In this document: piece by piece, positions 35,904 through 43,722 of the stretch
How the letters are laid out: every line of letters starts with the position of its first letter
How positions within the stretch are numbered: the stretch's first letter is position 1
Source of the DNA: Duganella sp. SG902
Lineage (GTDB): Bacteria > Pseudomonadota > Gammaproteobacteria > Burkholderiales > Burkholderiaceae_D
Assembly (NCBI RefSeq): GCF_013376005.1
Contig: NZ_JABMJK010000005.1
Coordinates: 62,001 to 126,000, forward strand
DNA length: 64,000 bases
Reading direction: 5' to 3'
The notes under the pieces: model-generated
Database searches by the model: none
Told to the model about the DNA's origin: nothing
What the model saw: the letters and a program-made list of their open reading frames with translations, nothing else
Translations under genes and position numbers: made by a program

Positions 35904-35945
35904 GTTCAACAGCTGAACAGTAAACCACGGGCGCAAATCCCGTGG
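35904..35945. promoter_or_regulatory. Inverted repeats in the GH43 upstream region
   Basis: GTTCA-N5-TGAAC (35904-35918) and CCACGGG-N7-CCCGTGG (35925-35945) lie in tandem 5' of GH43. Either may be an operator or leader hairpin. I do not recognise the consensus. Confidence 0.35.
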
Positions 35946-36067
35946 CAATCAACATTGTGATTGAAAAACTATCGCGCCCAGGGGGCCGCGCACGTTACAA
36001 CCGGTAACAGCTAAGCCCGCTTCAGATTGCTAATCTTCGCCCATACGTCAGCGAGGAAGGATCTGCC

Positions 36068-37675
36068 ATGGGTGATCAAACGAAACATTTTAAAACCGCC
36101 GTGTCCTCGACACTTATGCTGAGCTTGCTCGCTCTCGCGGGGTGCAACAAGCCGGCCGAGGCCCCGCCACAAGCGGCTGCGGCGGCACCGGCGCCGGCCG
36201 CGCCATACACGCCGCCTACGGCGGAACAGCTGTCGCAGATGGTGGCGCCGATCGCCCTGTTTCCAGACAAGCTGGTTGGCCAGGTGCTGGCGGGCGCCAC
36301 CTATCCAGAGCAGATCGCGGCCGCCGACCAGTGGCTGGCGCAGCATCCCTCGTTAAAAGGCGACGCGCTGCAAAACGCGGAGAATGACCAGCCGTGGGAC
36401 GTGAGCGTCAAATCGCTGACCGCCTTCCCGACCGTACTGAACCAGATGGCCGGCAACATGCAGTGGACCCGGGCGCTGGGCGATGCCTACGTGAACGACC
36501 CGAACGACGTGATGAACGCCATACAGGTCTTGCGCCAGCGCGCCCAGCAGGCGGGCAACCTGAAAACCTCGCCCCAGCTGCGGGTTTCCACCACGGTGCG
36601 CGCGCCGGCGCCGCCGCCCGAGGTCATCCGGTCGGAGACGGAGCCAGTGGTGTACTCGGGGCCGGCAGTGATCCAGCCGCCGCCGCAAACCATCATCATC
36701 GAACCGGCCCAGCCGGACGTGGTCTATGTGCCCCACTACAACCCTGCGGTCGTGTATGGCGAGCCGGTGCCGGTTTACCCCGGCTGGACATATCGTCAGC
36801 CGGCCTATTCCAGCGAGGCCCTGGTCACCACCGGCGTGCTGTCGTTTGGCGTGGGCGTGCTGGTCGGCGCGGCGGTGGGCCATCACCATGACTGGGGCTG
36901 GAACGCATGGGGCGTCAACTGGGGCGCGCCGCATCCTGGCTATAACGGCGGCTGGCAGCGGCCTGCCGTGGTGTACAACAACTCGACCTATATATCCAAA
37001 TCGGTCACCGTGGTGAATCACGTCAACAATATCAACGTCACCAACAACAACTACCGGACCACCAACAACGTCGTCAACCGCACGCAAAACATCGCCATCA
37101 ACAACGCGCCGGCGCGTCCGCCGCAGCAGGCGGGCGGGCCGATGACCGTGCCCCACTTCACCGCGCGCGATGCCGTGCCCGGTTCACGTCCAGCGCCGGT
37201 CGCGATGGACATGCACGCGCGGGCCACGCCGCCAACGATTCAGCATGAGCAGCGCCAGCCACCGCGCTTGGCACAGGAAATGCCGCCGATGGCGAACAAA
37301 TCGCCGCGTGCGGAACCGTTCAGTGAGCACGCATCAGTCCCGGCAACGCTGGAACATCCCCACGCGGACGCCATGCGCGCGCATGCCGATGCCGACCGCG
37401 AACACACGTTGCCGCCTCAGGAGCACAGCGTCGCCGCCATGCACCCGCCGCCAATCCAGCACGCCGAGGCAGCCGTGCCACATGCCCCGCCGCCGAACCG
37501 CGACCTCGGCATGGCGGAGCGGATGCCGCCTCACGCGCCGCATCAGGACATGCTGGCCATGCACACCGCGAAACCTCAGGCCGCCAAGCCGGCGCCGGCG
37601 AAGCCACACGTGGAGAAACACGAGGAGAACAACCACCATCACGACAAACACGACGCGCAGGAGCATCACAGCTAG
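36068..37675 (+). CDS. DUF3300 lipoprotein with His-rich tail
   Basis: A 535-residue lipoprotein (LLALAGC, Cys near 26) with a low-complexity Ala/Pro linker and the DUF3300 domain at about 50-260 (QLSQMVAPIALFPDKLVGQVLAGATYPEQI). Then comes an Asn/Val-rich stretch (VNHVNNINVTNNNY) and a long disordered His/Pro/Ala tail ending in a dense histidine cluster (NNHHHDKHDAQEHHS). DUF3300 function is unknown. The tail looks suited to metal binding, but that is inference. AAGGA precedes the ATG. The gene stands alone. Confidence 0.88.
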   Translation: MGDQTKHFKTAVSSTLMLSLLALAGCNKPAEAPPQAAAAAPAPAAPYTPPTAEQLSQMVAPIALFPDKLVGQVLAGATYPEQIAAADQWLAQHPSLKGDALQNAENDQPWDVSVKSLTAFPTVLNQMAGNMQWTRALGDAYVNDPNDVMNAIQVLRQRAQQAGNLKTSPQLRVSTTVRAPAPPPEVIRSETEPVVYSGPAVIQPPPQTIIIEPAQPDVVYVPHYNPAVVYGEPVPVYPGWTYRQPAYSSEALVTTGVLSFGVGVLVGAAVGHHHDWGWNAWGVNWGAPHPGYNGGWQRPAVVYNNSTYISKSVTVVNHVNNINVTNNNYRTTNNVVNRTQNIAINNAPARPPQQAGGPMTVPHFTARDAVPGSRPAPVAMDMHARATPPTIQHEQRQPPRLAQEMPPMANKSPRAEPFSEHASVPATLEHPHADAMRAHADADREHTLPPQEHSVAAMHPPPIQHAEAAVPHAPPPNRDLGMAERMPPHAPHQDMLAMHTAKPQAAKPAPAKPHVEKHEENNHHHDKHDAQEHHS

Positions 37676-37683
37676 AACTATTC

Positions 37684-37726
37684 GTGGCTTTTTTGATGCA
37701 AGTCAAAAAGCCACAAGAAAATTTTT
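37684..37726 (+). terminator. Probable intrinsic terminator of the DUF3300 gene
   Basis: GTGGCTTTTT (37684-37693) pairs with AAAAAGCCAC (37705-37714), followed by a T-rich run. It begins 9 nt after the stop codon. Confidence 0.65.
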
Positions 37727-37908
37727 TGTCAAATTGCCGTCGCGCGGCCGCAGCTCACGCGATTCGAGCCTGACAAGCGCACGGCACAGCCCGGGCGAAC
37801 GGCAATTTGGCACAGCCAGGCACACGGCGACAGCGCAAAACCCCGTACTCTCAAGCGTGGAGGAGATGGTATCGCACAATCTAAGTGATTGATTTTGCGG
37901 GAAATTTG

Positions 37909-37984
37909 TGGTGCGGCTGGCGGGGATCGAACCCACGACCCTTGGCTTCGGAGGCCAATACTCTATCCACTGAGCTACAGCCGC
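37909..37984 (-). tRNA. tRNA-Arg (anticodon CCG)
   Basis: On the minus strand a complete cloverleaf: acceptor GCGGCTG/CAGCCGC, D-arm with AGCTCAGTGGATAGAGT, anticodon stem TTGGC/GCCAA around loop CTCCGAA (anticodon CCG, arginine codon CGG), and T-arm GGGTTCGATCCC. The 3' CCA is encoded. Total 76 nt. Confidence 0.97.
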
Positions 37985-38095
37985 GACAGGGGGATACACG
38001 AAGGTGTGCCGTAGGATACCGTTTTTCTCGCACCCCGTCCATGGGGCAGTGTCGTTTTAAACAAGTTTGCGTTTCCTTCGCGGCATTCTTGTGCC

Positions 38096-38101
38096 TATAA
38101 T
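38096..38101 (+). promoter_or_regulatory. -10 box TATAAT upstream of the cytochrome c gene
   Basis: A perfect TATAAT 84 nt upstream of the cytochrome start. The -35 at the expected distance (TTCCTT) is poor, so the promoter call is tentative. Confidence 0.4.
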
Positions 38102-38184
38102 CACCCGTTTGGTGAAGGTTTTACAAGGTAGCTGCTGTCCATGCTTTGCGCCACCCGGCTTGAAATTTGTCTGTTAAGGAAATC

Positions 38185-38739
38185 ATGAGCGACGCACATA
38201 ACGAACACGAATCCGCCATCAGAACGCCTAAACAACTCGTTGCAGCTGTTATCGGCTTCTTCGCAGTCACCATCTTCGGCATCATTCTCCTGGTCCAGTA
38301 TGTCACCACGAACAAGCTGACCGGGGCCGGCTCCAACAGCCAGGCGCCGGAAGAGGTCGCCGCCCGTATCGCCCCCGTGGCCGACCAAGGCTACACCTTG
38401 AAGGACGCCAACGCGCCGAAAGTCCTGCAGACCGGCGAGGCCATCTACAACTCCACCTGCGCCGCCTGCCATGGCTCCGGCGCGGCGGGCGCGCCGAAGT
38501 TTGGCGATGCCGGTTCCTGGGGCGCGCGCATCGCCCAGGGTTACGACACCGTGCTCAAGCACGCCATCGAAGGCCTGCGCGCGATGCCGGCCAAGGGTGG
38601 CAATCCGGATCTGGATGACGTGGAAGTGGCGCGCGCCGTGGTCTACATGGCCAACGCATCGGGCGGCAAGTTCAAGGAGCCGGCCGTGCCAGCGCCGGCC
38701 GCCGCGCCTGCGCCAGCCGCCGCCGAGCCACTGAAATAA
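38185..38739 (+). CDS. Membrane-anchored cytochrome c5-family protein
   Basis: A 184-residue c-type cytochrome. One N-terminal TM helix near residues 20-42 (LVAAVIGFFAVTIFGIILLV) anchors a periplasmic domain with a single haem site CAACH near residue 92 and a downstream axial Met candidate in LRAMPAKGG. The tail is Ala/Pro-rich. This is the membrane-bound c5 type found in betaproteobacteria, likely carrying electrons to a terminal oxidase. AAGGA supports the ATG at 38185; an in-frame TTG 18 nt upstream is less likely. Confidence 0.9.
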   Translation: MSDAHNEHESAIRTPKQLVAAVIGFFAVTIFGIILLVQYVTTNKLTGAGSNSQAPEEVAARIAPVADQGYTLKDANAPKVLQTGEAIYNSTCAACHGSGAAGAPKFGDAGSWGARIAQGYDTVLKHAIEGLRAMPAKGGNPDLDDVEVARAVVYMANASGGKFKEPAVPAPAAAPAPAAAEPLK

Positions 38740-38759
38740 GCGCCTTCCGCTTCCAGGAG

Positions 38760-38787
38760 AAACCGGCCTTCGCGGCCGGTTTTTTTA
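38760..38787. terminator. Intrinsic terminator shared by convergent genes
   Basis: AAACCGGCC / GGCCGGTTT stem with a 5-nt TTCGC loop followed by a T-run. It ends cytochrome c transcription and also overlaps the stop codon of the convergent lipoprotein gene. Confidence 0.88.
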
Positions 38788-39342
38788 TTTGCACAGGCCG
38801 AAGGCCTTGCGGTCGGCGAAGTAGCGGTAGGTGAAGGTGCGCATCGGGTACTTGTTCAGCGCGATTTCGAAGGCTGGCGGGGTGATGTCGAACCGCTCGG
38901 GCAATTTCTCGGTCACGCGCAGGCGCACGCGCCAGATGGTTTCCGGGCCGGTGGCGCCGGCGATCAGCATGTCTGGTACTTTCGGAATCGCCTCGACGAT
39001 TTCGGCCGGCGAGTTGGTGGTGCGCTGGTAGAAAGTCACCAGCTGCGCCTTGGCCAGCACCGGCCCCTTGGGCGCGTTGACGTTGTAGTCACGGGTGAGG
39101 AACATGGCGCGCTCGCCGCGCGGCACGATATAGACGAAGGTGAACTCCGTGCTGCCGTCCGGCTGCATCACCGGCGGCGTGGTCGACACGCTGATCCCGC
39201 GCGGCAGCTCGAAGCGCGAGCCCTCCTGCCAGCTTGCGCAGTCCGGCGAGGTCGCCATGTACACATCGACCGGTGTATAGGAATCGCCGCAAGCGCTCAG
39301 CAGCAGCGGCAGGACGAGAGGAACGGTATAACGCAAGCGCAT
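38785..39342 (-). CDS. Unrecognised lipoprotein
   Basis: A 185-residue protein with a lipoprotein signal (LPLLLSAC, Cys near residue 18). The body is beta-rich, with two later cysteines and no motif I recognise. It ends in an aromatic-rich segment (TFTYRYFADRKAFGLCK). It is convergent with cytochrome c and stands alone. Function unknown. Confidence 0.75.
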   Translation of the reverse strand: MRLRYTVPLVLPLLLSACGDSYTPVDVYMATSPDCASWQEGSRFELPRGISVSTTPPVMQPDGSTEFTFVYIVPRGERAMFLTRDYNVNAPKGPVLAKAQLVTFYQRTTNSPAEIVEAIPKVPDMLIAGATGPETIWRVRLRVTEKLPERFDITPPAFEIALNKYPMRTFTYRYFADRKAFGLCK

Positions 39343-39387
39343 GGCAATCGGACTTCATCGAATCGGAAGCCCGTAGTGTAAATCAAC

Positions 39388-39477
39388 TCCGGGGTCAGGT
39401 CCTCCATTTCTACACGAGCCCAGCCGTAGCGACCGCTACGGCTGGGCTCGTGTAGAAATGGAGGACCTGACCCCGGA
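39388..39477. repeat. Perfect 43-bp palindromic repeat, copy 1
   Basis: Arms 39388-39430 and 39435-39477 are exact reverse complements around GACC. The outer arm TCCGGGGTCAGGTCC...CATTTCTACACGAGCCCA is shared with the repeat at 56568-56663, but the inner sequence differs. It lies between convergent-facing ends of a lipoprotein gene and the M13 operon. REP/MITE-like; the mobilising enzyme is not in the window. Confidence 0.9.
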
Positions 39478-39479
39478 TT

Positions 39480-39506
39480 AAAAAAGGCCGCGTCACCGCG
39501 GCCTTT
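39480..39506 (-). terminator. Intrinsic terminator of the TonB receptor-M13 operon
   Basis: Stem AAAGGCCGCG / CGCGGCCTTT with a TCAC loop; on the minus strand it is followed by six T. It lies 20 nt after the last M13 stop codon. Confidence 0.88.
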
Positions 39507-39526
39507 CGGGTTGCCTCAATATTTGA

Positions 39527-41590
39527 TTACCACATGATCACGCGATCTTTCGGGGCGAGGTACATCTTGTCGCCCGGCTTGACGCCGAAGGCGTCGTAGA
39601 AGCCCGGCTGGTTGCGCATCGTGCCGTTGGCGCGGAACTGGCCCGGCGAGTGCGGGTCGGTCTTGATCTGCTGGATCTGCGCCGCTTCTCGCATCTTCAT
39701 GCGCCACACTTGCGCGAAGCCCATGTAGAAGCGCTGGTCGCCGGTCAGGCCGTCGATCACCGGCGCTTTCTTGCCTTTCAGCGATAGCTTGTAGGCCTTG
39801 TACGCGATCGCCACGCCGCTGTTGTCGGCGATGTTCTCGCCCAGCGTCAGCTCGCCGTTGACGTGGTAGCCAGGCAGCGGGCTGAACTGGTTGTACTGCT
39901 CCACCAGCATCTTGGTCTTGGCCGCGAAGTTCTTGTGGTCTTCCTTGGTCCACCAGTCGCGCAGGTTGCCGTCGCCGTCGTACTGGGCGCCCTGGTCGTC
40001 GAAGCCGTGGCTGATTTCGTGGCCGATCACGCCGCCGATGGCGCCGTAGTTGACCGCGTCATCCGCATCGGCGTTGAAGAACGGCGCCTGCAGGATCGCC
40101 GCCGGGAACACGATTTCGTTCATCTCCGGGTTGTAGTAGGCGTTGACGGTCTGCGGCGTCATGCCCCATTCGTCGCGGTCGATCGGCTTGCCCAGCTTGT
40201 TCAGTTCCTTGTTGTAGTCGAACTGGCGCGAACGCATCACGTTGCCGACCAGGTCGTCCTTGCTGATGTCCAGCTTGGAATAGTCGCGCCATTTGTTCGG
40301 GTAGCCGATCTTGTAGGTGAACTTGGCCAGCTTGGCTTGCGCCTGCTTCTTGGTGACCGGGGTCATCCAGTCCAGCTTGTCGATCGAGGTCTTGTACGAC
40401 GCCAGCAGGTTTTTCACCAGCGCTTCCATGCGCGCCTTGCGCTCGGCCGGGAAGTGCTCGCCCACGTACAGCTTGCCGACGGCCTCGCCCAGCGCGCCCT
40501 CGGTCACGGTGACGCCGCGCTTCCAGCGTGGACGCTGTTCGGTCACGCCGCTCAGCACGGTGCCGTAGAAGGCGAAGTTTTCATCGACGAAGGCTTTGCT
40601 CAGGTAGGGCGCGTGCGCGCGCACCAGCTGCCATTGGAAGTAGGCTTTCAGGGTCTCCAGCGGGGTGCTTTCCAGCAGCGCGGTCATGCCTTTCAGGTAG
40701 CTCGGCTGGCTGACGATGACGTAGCTGACCTTGCCGGCCACGCCGGCGTCGGTCAGGTAGGCGTTCCAGTCGTAGCCCGGCGCCATCTCGCCCAGCTTGG
40801 CGATGTCGACCTTGTTGTAGGCCTTGATCGGATCGCGCAGCTCGACCTTGGTCCATTGCAGCTTGGCCAGTTCCTTCTCGAACTCGACCACGGCGTGGGC
40901 GGTGGTGGCACCGTGCGCGTCGCCGGCCAGGGTCAGCATTTTGCCGACGTGCAGCTCGTACTTGGCCAGCGTGTCGGCCAGCTTGGCGTCGTCCGCCTTC
41001 AGGTAGTAGTCGCGGTCCGGCAGGCCCAGGCCGTCCTGGTAGATGTCGGCCACGTACTTGGTCGAATCCTTGTTGTCCTGGTGGACGCCGTAGTTGTACG
41101 GCGCGGTCACGCCGATCTGGTTGAAGTGCGAGATCAGCTGCGGCAGTTGTTTCTTGTCGCTCAGGGCGGCGATCTTGGCCAGCTCGGCGTTCAGCGGGGC
41201 GATGCCCAGTTGCTCCAGCCTGGCTTCGTCCATGAAGCTGGCGTAGAAGTCGCCGATGCGCTGCGCCTCGGGGCCGCCGGCCTTGTTGGCGGCCGCGCCC
41301 TCGATGATGGCGCGCAGCTGCGGTTGAATGTCATCACGCAGCTTGGCAAAGCTGCCCCAGCTCGATTTGTCGGCCGGGATTTCGGTCGTGGCCAGCCACT
41401 TGCCGTTCATGTGGGTGAACAGGTCGTCCTGCACGCGCACGGCCGGGTCGATGTATTCGACGGCGATGCCGGAGGTGGGCTTGCTTGCTACTTTGGCGCT
41501 GGTGGGGGCGGCGCTTTTGGCGCTGTCCGCGGCGCCGGCCAAACCTGCGATCAGGCTCAGCATCAATGCACTAACGAGATGACGTTTCAC
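39527..41590 (-). CDS. M13-family zinc metallopeptidase, copy 1 of 3
   Basis: A 687-residue neprilysin-type M13 peptidase, exported by an N-terminal signal peptide (MKRHLVSALMLSLIAGLAGA). The zinc site is HEISH at 524-528 in VIGHEISHGFDDQG. The third ligand lies in GENIADNSG, and the substrate-binding NAYYNPEMNEIVFPA is present. M13 enzymes cleave oligopeptides rather than proteins. The GTG start has AAGGA upstream. It is the last gene of an operon of TonB receptor plus three paralogues. Compared with the other two it has about 12 extra residues after the signal peptide, rich in Ala/Ser/Lys. Confidence 0.95.
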   Translation of the reverse strand: MKRHLVSALMLSLIAGLAGAADSAKSAAPTSAKVASKPTSGIAVEYIDPAVRVQDDLFTHMNGKWLATTEIPADKSSWGSFAKLRDDIQPQLRAIIEGAAANKAGGPEAQRIGDFYASFMDEARLEQLGIAPLNAELAKIAALSDKKQLPQLISHFNQIGVTAPYNYGVHQDNKDSTKYVADIYQDGLGLPDRDYYLKADDAKLADTLAKYELHVGKMLTLAGDAHGATTAHAVVEFEKELAKLQWTKVELRDPIKAYNKVDIAKLGEMAPGYDWNAYLTDAGVAGKVSYVIVSQPSYLKGMTALLESTPLETLKAYFQWQLVRAHAPYLSKAFVDENFAFYGTVLSGVTEQRPRWKRGVTVTEGALGEAVGKLYVGEHFPAERKARMEALVKNLLASYKTSIDKLDWMTPVTKKQAQAKLAKFTYKIGYPNKWRDYSKLDISKDDLVGNVMRSRQFDYNKELNKLGKPIDRDEWGMTPQTVNAYYNPEMNEIVFPAAILQAPFFNADADDAVNYGAIGGVIGHEISHGFDDQGAQYDGDGNLRDWWTKEDHKNFAAKTKMLVEQYNQFSPLPGYHVNGELTLGENIADNSGVAIAYKAYKLSLKGKKAPVIDGLTGDQRFYMGFAQVWRMKMREAAQIQQIKTDPHSPGQFRANGTMRNQPGFYDAFGVKPGDKMYLAPKDRVIMW

Positions 41591-41628
41591 GAGTTTTCCT
41601 TCAAGGTTTTTAGATACGACTGATTACA

Positions 41629-43656
41629 TTACCACATGATGACGCGGTCTTTGGGCGCCAGATACATCTTGTCGCCCGGCTTGACGCCAAAGGCTTCGTA
41701 GAAGCCCGGCTGGTTGCGCACCGTGCCATTGGTGCGGAACTGATCCGGCGAATGCGGATCGGTTTTCAGATACACGATTTGCTGCGCGTCGCGGATCTTG
41801 CTGCGCCATACCTGGCCGAAGCCCATGTAGAAGCGCTGCTGGCCGGTCAGGCCGTCGATCACCGGCGCCGGCTTGCCGCCCAGCGACAGCAGGTAGGCCT
41901 TGTAGGCGATCGCCGCGCCGCTGTTGTCGGCGATGTTTTCGCCCAGGGTCAGCTCGCCGTTGACGTGGTAGCCCTTGACCGGGCTATAGCCGTTGTACTG
42001 CTTGACCAGCATCCTGGTCCTGGCCGCGAAGTTCTGGTGGTCGGCCTTGGTCCACCAGTCGCGCAGGTTGCCGTCGCCGTCGTATTGCGCGCCCTGGTCG
42101 TCGAAGCCGTGGCTGATCTCGTGGCCGATCACCGCGCCGATGGCGCCGTAGTTGACCGCGTCGTCGGCCGCCGCGTCGAAGAACGGCGGTTGCAGGATCG
42201 CCGCCGGGAACACGATTTCGTTCAGCTCCGGATTGTAGTAGGCGTTGATGGTTTGCGGCGTCATGCCCCACTCGTCGCGGTCGATTGGCTTGCCCAGTTT
42301 GTTGATCTCCTTGGCGTACTCGAACGCGCGGGCGCGCATGCGGTTGCCGACCAGGTCATCCTTGGCCGCCACCAGCGCCGAGTAGTCGCGCCATTTGTTC
42401 GGATAGCCGATCTTGGTGGTGAACTTGGCCAGCTTGGCTTGCGCCTGCTTTTTGGTTTCCGGGCCCATCCAGTCCAGCGTATCGATGCTTTGCGCAAACG
42501 CGGCCAGCAGGTTCCTCACCATCTGTTCCATGCGCGCCTTGCGCTCGGCCGGAAAGTGCCGCTCGACGTACAGCCTGCCGAGCGCCTCGCCCAGCGCGCT
42601 ATCGGTGAAGTTGACCGCTCGCTTCCAACGCGGCTCCTGCTCATTCACGCCGCTCAGCACCTTGCCGTAAAAGGCGAAGTTTTCCTGCGCGAAGTCCTTG
42701 GCCAGATACGGCGCGTTGGCGTTCAGCACCTGCCAGTGGAAGTAAGCCTTCCAGGTCGCCAGCGGCGTCTTGTTGAGCAACTTGTTGAAGCCGCTGATGT
42801 AGCTCGGCTGGCTGACGATCACGTAATCGACCTTGCCGCCAATGCCGGTGTCGTTCAGCCAGCTGGTCCAGTCGTAGCCCGGCGCCAGCTTGGGCAGCTT
42901 GTCGAGCGCCACCTTGTTGTAGGCCTTGACCGGGTCGCGCAGCTGGACCTTGGTCCAATGCAGCCTGGCCATCTCGGTTTCCAGCGCCACGATGGCCCTG
43001 GCGTCGGCCGCCGCGTTGGCGTCGCCGGCCAGCGCCAGCATTTTGGCGACGTGCTGCTCGTACCTGGCCAGGGTGTCCGCCAGCTTCCTGTCGGATTTCT
43101 TCAGGTAGTAATCGCGGTCCGGCAGGCTCAGGCCGTCCTGCACCAGGTCCGCCACGTACCTGGTCGAGTCCTTGTTGTCCTGATGGATCACGAAACCGTA
43201 GGGCGCGGTGTAGCCGTAGCGGTTGAAGTGGGCGATCAGCGCCGGAATCATCTTCTTGTCGCTGAGCGCGGCCACGCGGTCGAAGTCGGCCTTCAGCGGC
43301 GCCAGGCGCACTTCTTCCAGCTTGGCTTCGTCCATGTAGCTGGCGAAGAAGTCGCCGATGCGCTGGGCGTCCGAACCCGGCTGCCTGCCGGCGTCGGCGG
43401 CCGCCGCTTCGATGATGGCGCGCAACTGCGGCTTGGTGTCGTCGTTCAGCTTTTCAAACGAGCCCCAGCTCGACTTGTCGGCCGGGATCTCCGTCCGCGC
43501 CAGCCACTTGCCATTCAGGTTCAGGAAGAAATCGTCCTGCGGACGCACACTGCTGTCGATGTTGGCGAGGTCCACGCCCGAGGTCTTCGGTTCCGCATGG
43601 ACGCCGGCCGTGGCCAGCAGCGCCAGCAGCAGGGCACTAGCGAGGTGAGCTTTCAA
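41629..43656 (-). CDS. M13-family zinc metallopeptidase, copy 2 of 3
   Basis: A 675-residue paralogue with signal peptide (M)KAHLASALLLALLATAGVHA, zinc motif HEISH at 512-516, and GENIADNSG. The start is taken as TTG at 43656: GGAGAG lies upstream, the sequence then lines up with the signal peptides of its neighbours, and the zinc motif falls at the same residue number as in copy 3. A longer ATG reading adds 18 residues of unlikely sequence. Separated from copy 1 by 38 nt. Confidence 0.92.
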   Translation of the reverse strand: MKAHLASALLLALLATAGVHAEPKTSGVDLANIDSSVRPQDDFFLNLNGKWLARTEIPADKSSWGSFEKLNDDTKPQLRAIIEAAAADAGRQPGSDAQRIGDFFASYMDEAKLEEVRLAPLKADFDRVAALSDKKMIPALIAHFNRYGYTAPYGFVIHQDNKDSTRYVADLVQDGLSLPDRDYYLKKSDRKLADTLARYEQHVAKMLALAGDANAAADARAIVALETEMARLHWTKVQLRDPVKAYNKVALDKLPKLAPGYDWTSWLNDTGIGGKVDYVIVSQPSYISGFNKLLNKTPLATWKAYFHWQVLNANAPYLAKDFAQENFAFYGKVLSGVNEQEPRWKRAVNFTDSALGEALGRLYVERHFPAERKARMEQMVRNLLAAFAQSIDTLDWMGPETKKQAQAKLAKFTTKIGYPNKWRDYSALVAAKDDLVGNRMRARAFEYAKEINKLGKPIDRDEWGMTPQTINAYYNPELNEIVFPAAILQPPFFDAAADDAVNYGAIGAVIGHEISHGFDDQGAQYDGDGNLRDWWTKADHQNFAARTRMLVKQYNGYSPVKGYHVNGELTLGENIADNSGAAIAYKAYLLSLGGKPAPVIDGLTGQQRFYMGFGQVWRSKIRDAQQIVYLKTDPHSPDQFRTNGTVRNQPGFYEAFGVKPGDKMYLAPKDRVIMW

Positions 43657-43722
43657 GTCTATCTCTCCGATATGTATAGGCAAGCCCCGGAACAATAGCA
43701 AAAAAGCCACCTCAGGTCACGC

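Noticed and set aside
37740..37900. A small gene or RNA between the DUF3300 terminator and tRNA-Arg
   Set aside because: No ORF with a ribosome site, no convincing hairpin and no recognisable RNA; I see nothing supportable there.
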